Positions 53,852 to 64,000 of a stretch of 64,000 bases of DNA are shown piece by piece (positions within the stretch are counted from its first letter, which is position 1; every line of letters starts with the position of its first letter). Origin of the DNA: Xanthomonas codiaei (GTDB taxonomy: Bacteria > Pseudomonadota > Gammaproteobacteria > Xanthomonadales > Xanthomonadaceae); the NCBI RefSeq assembly GCF_002939785.1, contig NZ_MDEC01000022.1, positions 25,737 to 89,736 of the forward strand, read 5' to 3'. The translations under genes and the position numbers were made by a program. Below the pieces are notes generated by a model. The model searched no databases. It saw only the letters and a program-made list of their open reading frames with translations, and was not told where the DNA came from.

Positions 53852-55270
53852 ATGACTGCCCAGCTCACCCAGGAACTGCCGGAATTTCCTACCTGGCTCA
53901 ACGCCAGGCCCTCCACCTTGCAGGAGCATCGCGGCCGTGCGCTGGTGCTGGCGTTCGTCAACGCCAGCTCGGTGTGGTGCGCCGAGCGCCTGGCCGAGCT
54001 GGCGCAGTGGCAGGCGCGCAGCCCCGGGCGCCTGCAGGTGATCGTGGTGCAGGTGCCGCGCTTCGACAGCGAACGCCTGCCGCAGCGCTCGCTCAAGCAA
54101 CTGCGCGGGCACGGCGTCAGCGCGCCGATCCTGCTCGACAACCAGTGGGAAACCTGGCGCCGGTTCGGCATCGAATCCTGGCCGACGCTGGTGTTGCTGG
54201 ATGCGCATGGCCGCGAGCGCCAGCGGCTGGTCGGCGTCACCGGCGATCTGGACAAAGCCTTGGCCGCCCTGTGCGAAGGCCAGCAGCAACCGTCCGACGC
54301 CGACCTGCAGGGCGTGCCGGAGCGCGACCCCGAGCCGCGGCTGGCACTGCGGTTTCCGACCGGGTTGGCCGCCACCGAAGACCGGCTGTACGTCGCCGAC
54401 ACCGGGCACCATCGTGTGCTCGAATGCACGCACAGCGGACGTGTCTTGCGGCAGTTCGGACACGGCAATGCCGATCTCATCGACGGCCGCATCGGCGAAG
54501 CCGCCTTCCGCCGCCCGCAGGGCCTGGCGCTGGAGCGGGATCAGTTGTACGTCGCCGACACCGGCAACCATGCACTGCGCCGCATCAACCTGGGCAGCGG
54601 GCAAGTAGACACCTTGTGCGGCACGGGTCGCGCAGGCGATCCGGTGGAAGGTCCGCTGGCCTTCGCCGGCGCGTCCGCACTCAATTACCCGCAAGGGCTG
54701 GCGGTGGCCGACAACCAGGTCTTGATCGCCATGGCCGGCGACAATCGCATCTGGAGTTATCACCTGGGGCGTGCGGCGCTGAGCGCACGCGCCGGCACCG
54801 GCGCGCTTGAATTGCGTGACGGCAGCGGGCATCTGGCAGCGTTCGCGCAGCCGGCAGGCCTGGCTGCGGTCCAGCAGGTGGCCTACGTCTGCGACGGGCT
54901 GGGCTCGTCGATCCGCACCATGCAGCTGCGTGGCGATCTGGTGCAGACCCTGGTCGGCGGGCAGGGCATCTGGCAGTTCGGCGATCAGGATGGCCCGCGC
55001 GGCACCGCGCAGCTGCAGTTTCCGCAGGCCATCGCGCTGGCAGCCGATTCGCCGTTGCTATGGATTGCCGATACCGGCAATGGCCGCCTGCGTTGCCTGC
55101 GCCTGGGTGGCGGCGAACTGACCACGGTAGAGCTGCCACGGCGGCTGCATGGCCCGGCCGGGCTGGCGGTCGCGGCGGGCGCAGTGTGGATTGCCGAAAC
55201 CGACGCCCACGCCGTCCTGCGCTACGACCTGGCCAGCGGCGCATTGAGCGATGTTGCGATAGACGAATGA
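53852..55270 (+). CDS. NHL-repeat protein with N-terminal thioredoxin-like domain (NHLRC2-like)
   Basis: A 472-residue protein resembling NHLRC2. The N-terminal ~140 residues have a thioredoxin fold (LVLAFVNASSVWC, VIVVQVPRFDSE, FGIESWPTLVLLDAHG) but only one Cys at the site where CxxC is expected. The rest is an NHL beta-propeller with repeats such as LYVADTGHHRVLE, LYVADTGNHALRRI and LWIADTGNGRLRCL. There is no signal peptide, so it is cytosolic. The function is unknown. Its TGA overlaps the uvrC ATG. Confidence 0.82.
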   Translation: MTAQLTQELPEFPTWLNARPSTLQEHRGRALVLAFVNASSVWCAERLAELAQWQARSPGRLQVIVVQVPRFDSERLPQRSLKQLRGHGVSAPILLDNQWETWRRFGIESWPTLVLLDAHGRERQRLVGVTGDLDKALAALCEGQQQPSDADLQGVPERDPEPRLALRFPTGLAATEDRLYVADTGHHRVLECTHSGRVLRQFGHGNADLIDGRIGEAAFRRPQGLALERDQLYVADTGNHALRRINLGSGQVDTLCGTGRAGDPVEGPLAFAGASALNYPQGLAVADNQVLIAMAGDNRIWSYHLGRAALSARAGTGALELRDGSGHLAAFAQPAGLAAVQQVAYVCDGLGSSIRTMQLRGDLVQTLVGGQGIWQFGDQDGPRGTAQLQFPQAIALAADSPLLWIADTGNGRLRCLRLGGGELTTVELPRRLHGPAGLAVAAGAVWIAETDAHAVLRYDLASGALSDVAIDE

Positions 55271-57123
55271 ACGCAAGGCCCAAAGTCGATTTCGATGGGA
55301 AGGCGTTTGCGGCGCAACTGAGTACCGCGCCCGGCGTGTACCGCATGTACGCGGCCGACGACACGCTGCTGTACGTCGGCAAGGCCGGCGCCCTGCGCAA
55401 GCGCGTGGGCAGCTATTTCAACGGCACGCCGAAGAATGCACGGCTGACCTCGATGCTGTCGCAGGTCGCGCGCATGGACGTCACCGTGACCCGCAGCGAA
55501 GCCGAGGCGCTGCTACTGGAAAACCAGCTGATCAAGTCGCTGTCGCCGCGCTACAACGTGTCCTTGCGTGACGACAAGAGCTATCCCTATGTATTGCTGA
55601 CGCGCGAGGACTGGCCGCGGATCGCGCTGCACCGCGGCCCACGTGCGGTGCAGGGGCGCTATTTCGGCCCGTATACGGGCGTGACCGGCGTGCGCGAAAC
55701 GCTGAGCCTGATGCACAAGCTGTTCAAGCTGCGCAGCTGCGAAGACAGCGTGTTCCGCAATCGCTCGCGGCCCTGCCTGCAGTACCAGATCGGCCGCTGC
55801 AGCGGTCCGTGCGTGGACCTGGTCGCGGCGCCCGACTACGCCGAATCGGTGCGTCGCGCCACGATGTTCCTCGAAGGCAAGAGCGACCAGCTCGGCGAGG
55901 AGATCATGCAGTCGATGCAGCAGGCCAGCGAGGCGCTCGAATTCGAGCGTGCCGCCCGCCTGCGCGATCTGTTGTCCTCGTTGCGCAGCATGCAGAACCG
56001 CCAGTACGTCGACGGCCGCGCCGCCGATCTGGACGTGCTGGCCTGCGCCACGCAATCCAGCCAGGCCTGCGTGCTGCTGCTCAGTTTCCGGGACGGCCGC
56101 AACCTGGGCACGCGCTCGTTCTTCCCCAAGACCAACGGCGAGGACAGCGCCGACGAGATCCTGGCTGCATTCGTCTCGCAGTACTACGCCGAACATTCGC
56201 CGCCACGCGAGATATTGCTGGATCGCGAAATTCCCGATGCCGAGTTGATCGAAGCCGCACTCAGCGCCGCTGCCGAGCACAAGGTGGCCCTGAAGTGGAA
56301 CGTGCGCGGCGAGCGCGCCGGCTATCTGCTGCTGGCCACGCGCAACGCGCAGCTGACCCTGGTCACCGAACTCACCAGCCAGAGCGCGCAGCACGCGCGT
56401 AGCGAGGCCTTGCGCGAAATGCTTGGCCTGGCCGAGCCGGTCAAGCGCGTGGAATGCTTCGACATCAGCCACACCATGGGCGAAGCCACGGTGGCCTCGT
56501 GCGTGGTCTTCGACGCCAGCGGTCCGGTGCGTGGGCAATACCGGCGCTTCAATATTTCCGGCATCACCCCGGGCGACGATTACGCGGCCATGCGCCAGGC
56601 GATCGAACGCCGCTTCCGCCGCGCGGTGGAAGAAAACGGCGTGCTGCCCGACGTGTTGCTGATCGACGGCGGCGCCGGCCAGCTGGCGCAGGCGCAGGCC
56701 GCGCTGGCCGACCTGGGCGTGGAGAACTTGCTGCTGGTCGGCGTGGCCAAGGGCGAGGAGCGCAGGGCAGGGCACGAGGCGCTGATCATGGCCGACGGAC
56801 GCGAGCTTCGCCCGGGCGCCGCATCGCCGGCGCTGCAATTCATCCAGCAGGTGCGTGACGAAGCGCACCGCTTTGCGATCACCGGGCACCGCGGGCGTCG
56901 CCAGAAGGCGCGCATGACCAGCAAGCTCGAGGATATCCCCGGCATCGGGCCACGGCGCCGGGCCAGCCTGCTCAAGCATTTCGGTGGTCTGGTCGGTCTC
57001 AAGGCCGCCGGCGAAGCCGAGATCGCGCGCGTGGATGGGGTCAATGCCGCACTCGCCGCGCGAATCTACGCTAACCTGCACGGGCTGGCGCTTCCCGATG
57101 CGCCAGGCGAGTCGAGCCCGTAA
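55267..57123 (+). CDS. uvrC: Excinuclease ABC subunit C
   Basis: A 618-residue nuclease making both incisions in nucleotide excision repair. The GIY-YIG domain is GVYRMYAADDTLLYVGKAGA, with a Cys-rich segment (CLQYQIGRCSGPC), UVR motif region, the RNase H-like UvrC domain (ECFDISHTMGEATVASCVVF, LLIDGGAGQLAQAQ) and two C-terminal helix-hairpin-helix motifs (LEDIPGIGPRRRASLLKHFG). It overlaps pgsA by one base. Confidence 0.96.
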   Translation: MNARPKVDFDGKAFAAQLSTAPGVYRMYAADDTLLYVGKAGALRKRVGSYFNGTPKNARLTSMLSQVARMDVTVTRSEAEALLLENQLIKSLSPRYNVSLRDDKSYPYVLLTREDWPRIALHRGPRAVQGRYFGPYTGVTGVRETLSLMHKLFKLRSCEDSVFRNRSRPCLQYQIGRCSGPCVDLVAAPDYAESVRRATMFLEGKSDQLGEEIMQSMQQASEALEFERAARLRDLLSSLRSMQNRQYVDGRAADLDVLACATQSSQACVLLLSFRDGRNLGTRSFFPKTNGEDSADEILAAFVSQYYAEHSPPREILLDREIPDAELIEAALSAAAEHKVALKWNVRGERAGYLLLATRNAQLTLVTELTSQSAQHARSEALREMLGLAEPVKRVECFDISHTMGEATVASCVVFDASGPVRGQYRRFNISGITPGDDYAAMRQAIERRFRRAVEENGVLPDVLLIDGGAGQLAQAQAALADLGVENLLLVGVAKGEERRAGHEALIMADGRELRPGAASPALQFIQQVRDEAHRFAITGHRGRRQKARMTSKLEDIPGIGPRRRASLLKHFGGLVGLKAAGEAEIARVDGVNAALAARIYANLHGLALPDAPGESSP

Positions 57124-57755
57124 TGAAGTTGACCATCCCCACGTGGCTGACACTGCTGAGGATCGTGATGATCCCGGTGTTGGTCGTGGTGTTCTACCTG
57201 CCGTACACCTGGACGAATTTCGCATCCGCCGGCGTCTTCGCGCTGGCCGCCATCACCGACTGGCTGGATGGCTGGGTCGCGCGTCGCTATCACCAGTACT
57301 CTGCGTTCGGCGCCTTCCTCGATCCGGTGGCCGACAAGCTGATGGTGGCCGTGGCGCTGTTCCTGATCGTGCAGGGCCATCCCACACCGTGGATGGCGTT
57401 CTGGGCGGCGGTCATCGTCGGGCGCGAAATCGCCGTCTCCGCGCTGCGCGAATGGATGGCCGAGATCGGGCAGCGTGCCAAGGTGCGCGTGGCGGTGATC
57501 GGCAAGGTCAAGACCACCGCGCAGATGGTGGCCTTGCTCTGCCTGCTGTATTCGGTCACGCCGGGGCAGATGCCCACGCACGAAATCTGGCTGGGCAGCC
57601 TGATCTTCCGTGCCGGTTACTGGACGCTGGCGATCGCCGCGCTGCTGACGCTGTGGTCGGGATTCCAGTACCTGCAGGCGGCGTGGCCAAGCCTGCGCGC
57701 CGACGAAAAAGCGGCGATCAGCAACAAGTCGAAGAAAATCGAAAGCAACAGTTGA
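57123..57755 (+). CDS. pgsA: CDP-diacylglycerol--glycerol-3-phosphate 3-phosphatidyltransferase
   Basis: A 210-residue membrane enzyme for phosphatidylglycerol synthesis. The CDP-alcohol phosphotransferase signature reads DGWVAR, then G, D and D in GAFLDPVADK. Typical N-terminus KLTIPTWLTLLRI and four to five hydrophobic segments. The tail is Lys/Ser/Asn-rich. The uvrC-pgsA pairing is widely conserved. The stop codon lies inside the -35 box of the following tRNA promoter. Confidence 0.95.
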   Translation: MKLTIPTWLTLLRIVMIPVLVVVFYLPYTWTNFASAGVFALAAITDWLDGWVARRYHQYSAFGAFLDPVADKLMVAVALFLIVQGHPTPWMAFWAAVIVGREIAVSALREWMAEIGQRAKVRVAVIGKVKTTAQMVALLCLLYSVTPGQMPTHEIWLGSLIFRAGYWTLAIAALLTLWSGFQYLQAAWPSLRADEKAAISNKSKKIESNS

Positions 57756-57779
57756 CACCCATGCTGTTCGCTGTAGAAT
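57752..57779 (+). promoter_or_regulatory. Promoter of the tRNA-Gly/Cys cluster
   Basis: Consensus TTGACA (57752-57757), a 16-base spacer and TAGAAT (57774-57779), 12 bases before tRNA-Gly. The -35 box overlaps the pgsA TGA. Confidence 0.8.
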
Positions 57780-57791
57780 TTCGCCTCCCAA

Positions 57792-57867
<76 letters not shown>

Positions 57868-57933
57868 GTGTTAGACAAGGCCCCGTGTCGGGGTCTCGTT
57901 GTTTCAAGGCAGGATGCCTTGGGTGAGATGTTC

Positions 57934-58007
57934 GGCCTGGTGGTAGAGTGGTTATGCAGCGGACTGCAAATCCGCGTACGCCGGTTCAATTCCGGCCCAG
58001 GCCTCCA
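57934..58007 (+). tRNA. tRNA-Cys (anticodon GCA)
   Basis: A 74-base tRNA with acceptor GGCCTGG / CCAGGCC, anticodon loop CTGCAAA (GCA), T-arm GCCGGTTCAATTCCGGC and encoded CCA. Confidence 0.97.
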
Positions 58008-58089
58008 CATCGCATGCGCGGTGTTTTCGCATCGGCAACGATGCCAGGGCTAGCGCAACGAAGTGACAAGCTGTACAATTTTGCTCCAC

Positions 58090-58165
<76 letters not shown>

Positions 58166-58202
58166 AACCAGAACGTCCGGTTGCAAGATCAGACGATCAC
58201 CG

Positions 58203-58225
58203 AAAGGGCCGCAAAGCCCTTTTTT
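58203..58225 (+). terminator. Intrinsic terminator after the tRNA cluster
   Basis: Stem aaagggc / gcccttt with a six-base loop, running into TTTTTT, 37 bases after the second tRNA-Gly. Confidence 0.85.
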
Positions 58226-59438
58226 GTTGCCTACGCAAAATGCGGCATGGCGATTCCGCTCGCAGCATCCTCGCATCTGCTGACGCTCCCGTACCCCATG
58301 CAGGCGGGGCAGAGTCGTCTCATCGCCCTGAGCTGCGGCAGAGTCGAATGCAAACCTCGGCAGACGATTGTGCTGGCCGGCGTGCTGGCCGTTGCACGCG
58401 GCAGATCTGGCAACCAGATCCTGTCCTGGCGACGTGCGCTCGATGTGCTGCGCAGATCTGCTGCGATTGCGCGAAGTCATCAGCCAGCGCGACTCGGCTT
58501 GTTTGCGTCGAGGCTCCCCCGGATCGATGCTGTAGCAGCTGTTGAGCGCGACCAGTCGAGTCGACGCAGGCATCCCAGCGACGGCCACGAGCAAGTCGCG
58601 CACTGAGTCGTTCGCCGACAGCGGGAGAGACGGTGGTGTTTACGGCGTCGCCGGTGCTGGCCTGGCAGGTCGTCAAGACGCCGTGCTGCATGCGCTTGCT
58701 CCGTGCAAGGCCGCCACGATCCAGATGCTGTGCGCTATCCAAGGCTAGCCAGTCGAGAAAGGCTGATGTCCCAGCGTTGCTCTCGTCGGCCGATTTTCCG
58801 GAATTTCAAGGATGCTCAGCAGGTATCGCCTGCTATGTTTATACGATTAGATTTATTTCTCGTTTGAATCTATCTATTTCATTTTTATTGTGAAAATTCA
58901 TTGTGATGATTATCACCCTGTATTTGTGTTTCGTCGCGCAGATTCATCGAACAGGAAGATAATCTTCGCCCATCGATTGAAGGTCGTGGCTACCCGCGAT
59001 GACTCAATAAGAAATAACTTGGGTGATGGTGGTGCTCGCAACGTAGATGTAGCCATAACAATGCTATGAATGACGTTACGGAGCGAGCCTGGGAGGGTCT
59101 GAACCAAGAAGTCGAAAAGAGCCAGCGCTGTATGCGCTTTGGGCTTGACCAGCAATGTCCTAAGCAGTCAGCCGGGCACGACGCAAACATAATCACTCGA
59201 AAGTCGTTGTGATCCAGCCAGCTAACAAATAAGTAAAAAATCCAAAGCAGGATCCTTGCCCGTTCGGCTGCGCTGCAAGGTTCTGTCGCTGTGCACGCTT
59301 TTACCACGCAGTCAGATCGGTAGCGTTAGTTCGGCTGCAACCTGCTTCTGCTCCATATCGTTGATTGAACCGGCGACCGTGCAAGGGTTTATCGCGCGCG
59401 GGCTGCTCTGCGACCATGCCTTGTGACAGGAAAATGTT
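58226..59438. other. Gene-free stretch, partly AT-rich, before the NRPS gene
   Basis: About 1.2 kb with no supported gene. The first ~600 bases are GC-rich but without family-like open frames. From ~58830 to ~59250 the DNA turns strikingly AT-rich (for example 58843-58895), unlike the rest of the window. GTGATGATTATCAC (58903-58916) is a near-palindrome that could be a weak Fur-like or other operator. Short minus-strand frames (58913-59155, 58990-59307) have no recognised homology; they might be remnants of a mobile element, but nothing proves it. Confidence 0.5.
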
Positions 59439-62400
59439 ATGCAAACGAATGAGCAATCCGGGTTCCCGCTCAGCAGTCCGCAGCGAGAGATTTGGCTGGA
59501 GCAGCTGATGCTCGGCCATTCAATTTCTTCGATCATCGGTGGCTATCTTGATATCGATCACGATATCGACATCGGTCTTTTTCGCCGGGCCGCGCAATCG
59601 ACGGTCGATCAATGCGAAGTGTTGCGCACTTGCATTTTGTCGGACGTGGATAGCGATGGGATTCCCCTACAGGCGTTCTCCAGTCAGATGGAAATGCCGG
59701 TTTCGGTCGCGGATGCCTCGCGTTGGCCAAACCCTGAGCACTGGCGAGACGCATGGGTTCAGGAGCAGATGGAGACGCCGTTTGAGTTCGATGGGACTCC
59801 GCTGTGGCGGCTCGCGCTATGTCGCGTCGCGACCGGACGATGGCGGCTTGTCGTAACAGCTCACCACATCCTTCTGGATGGTTGGTCAATGTACCTGACG
59901 ATCCAGACCTTGAGCCGGGTCTACAACGATCTACGGGCTGGCCGCATCTCGCGGGTCGAGGTCAGGTCGTATCTGGATTTCATCGATCAGGATTTGAGTT
60001 ATCAGCAGTCGGTGCGCTACGAAAAGGATCGTGAGTACTGGCTGGAAAAGTACGCCACGCTTCCGGAGCCGATATTCTCGCCACGGCCTCAGCTGGCCAA
60101 TGCAGTCGACGCTGATCGCAGCGTCAATTTCATGCGTGAGTTCCCGGCCGGGCTTCTGAATCGGATGACGGCCTTTGCCGAGACATACGGCGTCTCTGCC
60201 TTTCAAGTCAGTCTGGCTGCGTTGTACATCTATTTTTCGCGGACAGTGCAGCGCGACGATGTCGCGGTGGGGGTGCCGATCCTCAATCGATCGGGCCACC
60301 AGTTCAAGGGGTGTATCGGCATGTTTGCGCAGGTCACGCCAGTGCGGATGCGCTACAGCCCGGAATCGACGTTTCTCGAAGTAGTGTCCGCCCTGGCCAA
60401 GGAGCTACGCAGGGACTATCGTCACCAGAGCTTTCCGGTCAGCGAGATTGGACGTGCGTGTGGAATGTTGAAGAGTGGCGCCACCCGCCTGTTCGACGTG
60501 GTGTTCTCTTTCGAACAAGGCGAGCATGAGTACCGCTTCGGCAGCGCGCATTCGAGCTTCATCAAATGCTCCAACAATCAGGAATACAACCCGCTGTTGA
60601 TGTATGTGAGAAGTAACGCGAACGATGAGGTCGCCTGGTTCCACGCGATTTACAACAAGGCTTATTTCGAGTCGGACGAGATCACGCTGCTGACCGAGCG
60701 CTTGATCCAGTTGATGGAGCAGGCAGTCGCCCATCCGGAGCGGCGTCTGCAGGACTTCGAAGTGCCGCTCCCGGATGAGCTGGCAACGATAGAGCGATGG
60801 AGCCACGGTGAGCAGACCGCCGTGCCCGATAGCACGCTGCAGGCGTTGTTCCAGGCACAGGCCGCTCGCACTCCGGACGCAGTTGCGGTGATCTGCGCAA
60901 ACCGGCAGCTGACCTACGCCCAACTCAACGCGCAGGCCAATCAGCTCGCGCGCTATTTGATCGAGATGGGGCTGCAGCCCGACGAGCGGGTGGCAATCTG
61001 CATGGAACGCAGTGTGGACCTTGTCGTGGCCCTGCTTGCGATATTGAAAGCCGGAGGCGCGTACGTGCCACTCGATCCGCGATACCCGGCAGAGCGCCTG
61101 GCGTACATGCTGCTCGATAGCTCGCCTCGTGCGGTGTTGCTGCACGGCGCAACGTCCGCACTCTTTGCCGATGCCGATCTCCCGCGGGTCGATCTGGATG
61201 TTCCTATCTGGCGATCGGCATCATCCCTTGACCCGGCGGTTGACGGCCTGAATACATCGCATTTGGCCTATGTGATTTATACGTCAGGTTCGAGCGGTCG
61301 GCCCAAGGGTGTGATGGTGCCGCACGCAGCGCTGGTGAGCTACCTGCACTGGGCCCTGGAATACTACAAGCCGCACCAAGGTGCATTGGTGTCGTCTTCG
61401 TTATCCTTCGACGCCACGGTGACCAGCCTGTATCTGCCGCTCCTGTGTGGTGGCACCACCGAACTGCTGCCGGAATACGACGAGATCGATGGCTTGCTGC
61501 AACGTCTGAGCTCGGACACGCCGCTGGGCCTTGTCAAGATCACGCCGTCTCATCTGGACGTACTGACGCAACAGCTCGCCGCAAGCGGCGCAAGGCCTGC
61601 AGCAGCACTATTCGTCGTCGGTGGCGAGGCGCTGTCGACCGCGACCGTCAGGCATCTGCGCGCGCTTGCGCCTGACGTCCGGCTGGTCAATGAGTACGGC
61701 CCCACCGAGACGGTGGTGGGGTGTATCGTCTATGAGGTTCCCATTGGATGGGAGAACACGACCCTGTCCAGCGTGCCGATCGGGCGGCCGATCGCAAACA
61801 TGCATGCCTATGTTCTGGATATGCATGGACGGCGGGTGCCGATCGGCGTGGCAGGCGAGCTTTACATCGCCGGTGCCCAGGTCACACGCGGTTATCTCGA
61901 TCGTGCTGCACTGACCGAACAACGCTTTGTCGTCGATCCTTTCGACGGCAGTCCTGGCTCACGGATGTACCGCACCGGAGACCTTGCCCGGTGGTTGCCG
62001 GACGGCCGGCTGGACTACCTGGGTCGCAACGACGACCAGATCAAGATTCGCGGCGTCCGCATCGAGCCCGCCGAGATTGCCTCCAGATTGCTGGAGCATC
62101 CGCATATCCATGAGGCGACCGTGGTCGCCCGTGCCGACGCAAACGGGCAGAACGCGTTGGTGGCGTATTACGTACCGGTCGAAGGGTGCGAGGTTGGGTC
62201 GGAACAATTACGGTCTTACCTGCAGCTGCAGCTGCCAGGCTACATGGTGCCAGCGTTGTATGTTCAGATGGATGCGTTGCCGCTCACTCCCAACGGAAAG
62301 CTGGATCAGAAAGCCTTGCCGGAACCGCAGGCACCGTCCCAGGTGCAAGACCGGTACGCGGCACCCGAGGGGCAGATGGAGGAGGTATTGGCCGAGGTGT

Positions 62401-64000
62401 GGAGGGAGGTCCTCAAGGTCGATCGAGTGGGACGCCACGATCACTTCTTTGAGCTGGGCGGTCATTCGTTACTGGTTGTCGCATTGCTGGAGCGGATGCG
62501 TCGGCGCGGACTGAGTGCCGAGGTCAAAGCGCTGCTGAGCCAACCGACCCTGATGGCGATGGCAGCAACGATTGGCGTCAACAATGACATCGCCGTGCCG
62601 GAAAACCGGATTCCGGCAGAGTGCGATCGCATCGTGCCCGAACTGTTGTCGTTGCTTGAGCTAAGCCAGGAGTCTATCGATCGTATCGTCCGAACAGTGC
62701 CAGGCGGTGCGCGCAATGTGCAGGACATCTATCCGTTGGCGCCATTGCAGGAGGGCATCGTCTATCACCATCTGTCCGCAAGCCAGGGCGATCCCTATCT
62801 GCAATATGCCAGTTTCACGTTTGCCGATCGGGCGCGTCTTGAAGCATTTGCAGATGCCTTGCAGCAGGTGGTGGCACGGCACGATATCTTGCGCACCGCT
62901 ATCGTTTGGGAATGTCTCGATGCGCCAGTGCAGGTGGTCTGGCGAAACGCCACGGTTCCGTTGTTGGAAATGGAGCTGGATGCAACGCACGGCGATGTAT
63001 TGCAACAGCTGAAGGAGCGGATGAGCCCGGATAAATACCCTCTCGATTTGGGCAAGGCGCCGCTCTTGCGTATCGGGTACGCCTATGACGGTGTCGGTGG
63101 GCGCTGGGTTGGCGTGCTGGTGTTCCACCATCTGATTGGTGATGCCGCGTCGCTGGGAGGCTTGCTGCAGGAACTGGGCTGCCGGATGCAGGGAGACGAT
63201 CTTGGATTGCCGCCTCTTTTTCCATATCGTGAATACACGATGCAGGCGCGCTCGAGTCAGCAGTCTCAGGAGCACAGCAGCTTTTTCACCGAGATGTTGG
63301 GCGACATCAGCGAACCGACGTTGCTGCTGGGGCTCGAGCAGCTCGAGCCCGGTCACTCCACCACGCGTACGGTAGTCCAGTCATTGAGTGCGGGGCTGGA
63401 TCGACGACTGCGCATGAAGGCAAGGCAACTAGGCGTAGGCGCCGCCAGCCTTTATCACGTTGCCTGGGCGCAGGTGCTTGCAGCGATGTCTGCACAGCAG
63501 CAGGTGGTTTTTGGCACAGTGCTGCTCGGCAGAACCCGGGGCCGCGATATGGAGCGGGCGCTTGGGATGTTCATCAACACGCTGCCGATACGGGTCGATG
63601 TGGGGAGTGCGAGCGTACATGCGGCTGTCAAGCAAACCAATACATGGCTGACAGGCCTGCTGTCGCATGAGCATGCATCGCTGGCAGTGGCCCAACGTTG
63701 CAGCGGCGTTGCGGCGCCGCGCCCCTTGTTCAATGCGTTGTTGAACTACCGCAGGACGCGTAGGGAGCAGCTTTATGGCACGGTACGCAATGCCTGGCCG
63801 GGGATCGACATCCTGGGCGGGCAGGAGCGGAGTACGTATCCCTTGAGCCTGTCGGTGGACGACATGGGCGATGGGTCGCAGTTGACCCTGCTGGCTGCTG
63901 AGGCCTTTGATGCACAGCGCCTGTGCACTTACATGCAGAGCGCGCTGGCGCACCTGGTGGAGGCCCTGGAGCAGGCCCCGGAGCTTCCGTTAAGCCAGTT
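59439..64000 (+). CDS. Nonribosomal peptide synthetase, 5' part (cut by right edge)
   Basis: At least 1,520 residues, open to the edge. ATG 59439 has AGGA nine bases upstream. Order: condensation domain (about 5-440, active site HHILLDG with His142/143), adenylation domain (about 464-955; [36 protein letters not shown]), carrier domain ([10 protein letters not shown], Ser1010) and a second condensation domain (from ~1092, HHLIGDA with His1230/1231, Ala1236 where Gly is usual). Pocket residues read D-A-T-K-V-G-E-V-G, closest to published asparagine codes (D-L-T-K-L/V-G-E-V-G). Starting with a condensation domain suggests an acyl starter or an upstream partner enzyme. The product is unknown. 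Confidence 0.95.
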   Translation, partial: MQTNEQSGFPLSSPQREIWLEQLMLGHSISSIIGGYLDIDHDIDIGLFRRAAQSTVDQCEVLRTCILSDVDSDGIPLQAFSSQMEMPVSVADASRWPNPEHWRDAWVQEQMETPFEFDGTPLWRLALCRVATGRWRLVVTAHHILLDGWSMYLTIQTLSRVYNDLRAGRISRVEVRSYLDFIDQDLSYQQSVRYEKDREYWLEKYATLPEPIFSPRPQLANAVDADRSVNFMREFPAGLLNRMTAFAETYGVSAFQVSLAALYIYFSRTVQRDDVAVGVPILNRSGHQFKGCIGMFAQVTPVRMRYSPESTFLEVVSALAKELRRDYRHQSFPVSEIGRACGMLKSGATRLFDVVFSFEQGEHEYRFGSAHSSFIKCSNNQEYNPLLMYVRSNANDEVAWFHAIYNKAYFESDEITLLTERLIQLMEQAVAHPERRLQDFEVPLPDELATIERWSHGEQTAVPDSTLQALFQAQAARTPDAVAVICANRQLTYAQLNAQANQLARYLIEMGLQPDERVAICMERSVDLVVALLAILKAGGAYVPLDPRYPAERLAYMLLDSSPRAVLLHGATSALFADADLPRVDLDVPIWRSASSLDPAVDGLNTSHLAYVIYTSGSSGRPKGVMVPHAALVSYLHWALEYYKPHQGALVSSSLSFDATVTSLYLPLLCGGTTELLPEYDEIDGLLQRLSSDTPLGLVKITPSHLDVLTQQLAASGARPAAALFVVGGEALSTATVRHLRALAPDVRLVNEYGPTETVVGCIVYEVPIGWENTTLSSVPIGRPIANMHAYVLDMHGRRVPIGVAGELYIAGAQVTRGYLDRAALTEQRFVVDPFDGSPGSRMYRTGDLARWLPDGRLDYLGRNDDQIKIRGVRIEPAEIASRLLEHPHIHEATVVARADANGQNALVAYYVPVEGCEVGSEQLRSYLQLQLPGYMVPALYVQMDALPLTPNGKLDQKALPEPQAPSQVQDRYAAPEGQMEEVLAEVWREVLKVDRVGRHDHFFELGGHSLLVVALLERMRRRGLSAEVKALLSQPTLMAMAATIGVNNDIAVPENRIPAECDRIVPELLSLLELSQESIDRIVRTVPGGARNVQDIYPLAPLQEGIVYHHLSASQGDPYLQYASFTFADRARLEAFADALQQVVARHDILRTAIVWECLDAPVQVVWRNATVPLLEMELDATHGDVLQQLKERMSPDKYPLDLGKAPLLRIGYAYDGVGGRWVGVLVFHHLIGDAASLGGLLQELGCRMQGDDLGLPPLFPYREYTMQARSSQQSQEHSSFFTEMLGDISEPTLLLGLEQLEPGHSTTRTVVQSLSAGLDRRLRMKARQLGVGAASLYHVAWAQVLAAMSAQQQVVFGTVLLGRTRGRDMERALGMFINTLPIRVDVGSASVHAAVKQTNTWLTGLLSHEHASLAVAQRCSGVAAPRPLFNALLNYRRTRREQLYGTVRNAWPGIDILGGQERSTYPLSLSVDDMGDGSQLTLLAAEAFDAQRLCTYMQSALAHLVEALEQAPELPLSQ

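Noticed and set aside
58913..59307. Short minus-strand frames in the AT-rich gap as a transposase remnant
   Set aside because: No DDE, Tyr or Ser recombinase motif or terminal repeats could be seen; kept only as an open possibility.

Overview
The window is chromosomal DNA of a GC-rich gammaproteobacterium, almost certainly a Xanthomonas. The evidence is the gene order (ppsA/ppsR, tex, an Entner-Doudoroff operon, sdhCDAB, lolCD, msbA-lpxK, kdsB, uvrC-pgsA), the protein sequences, and typical Xanthomonas intergenic repeats such as G-rich 'gggattgggaatc' tracts and GCGGCA..ATCC..TGCCGC hairpins. Most of it is dense, conserved core genome. The exception is the right end, where an AT-rich gap and a large nonribosomal peptide synthetase (NRPS) gene follow a tRNA-Gly/Cys/Gly cluster.

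Region by region. 1-7.6 kb: divergent ppsA (cut by the left edge) and its regulator ppsR, a DUF1249 protein, a Nudix hydrolase, 3-hydroxybutyrate dehydrogenase, pssA, a class III PHA synthase pair (phaE-phaC), PspC and a small membrane protein with an HExxH motif. 8-15.3 kb: tex, a repeat-rich gap, and a response regulator/hybrid histidine kinase pair. 15.4-17.4 kb: tRNA-Leu and a duplicated tRNA-Ala/tRNA-Glu block. 17.4-26.3 kb: two small c-type cytochromes divergent from an RND efflux operon with one adaptor and two unlike permeases. 26.7-34.3 kb: the Entner-Doudoroff operon zwf-glk-pgl-edd-eda, divergent from an orphan sugar-ABC ATPase, with two LacI-type palindromes between them. 34.4-41.9 kb: ygfZ, an SDHAF4-like assembly factor, sdhCDAB, sdhE, a YgfX-like gene and lolCD. 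42-50 kb: a PRISE-type reductase, comEC, and exbB-exbD-msbA-lpxK. 50.1-52.5 kb: a MITE-like element and a TonB-dependent siderophore receptor with a Fur-like box, lying between lpxK and kdsB. 52.6-57.8 kb: kdsB, a low-molecular-weight phosphatase, an NHL-repeat protein, uvrC and pgsA. 57.8-64 kb: tRNA-Gly/Cys/Gly, about 1.2 kb without a gene, then the 5' part of the NRPS, which runs off the right edge.

How the genes fit together. Central carbon flow is well represented: PEP synthase and its regulator, glucose to pyruvate plus glyceraldehyde-3-phosphate through Entner-Doudoroff, and succinate dehydrogenase with three accessory factors. PhaEC and hydroxybutyrate dehydrogenase cover storage-polymer synthesis and use. 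LolCD, ExbBD-MsbA-LpxK and KdsB serve the outer membrane. No wholly new system is evident. The points most worth a second look are the NRPS with a predicted Asn pocket, the RND permease that has lost proton-relay residues, the zwf leader ORF with its operators, the cluster of SDH assembly factors, and the MITE-like and REP-like repeats.
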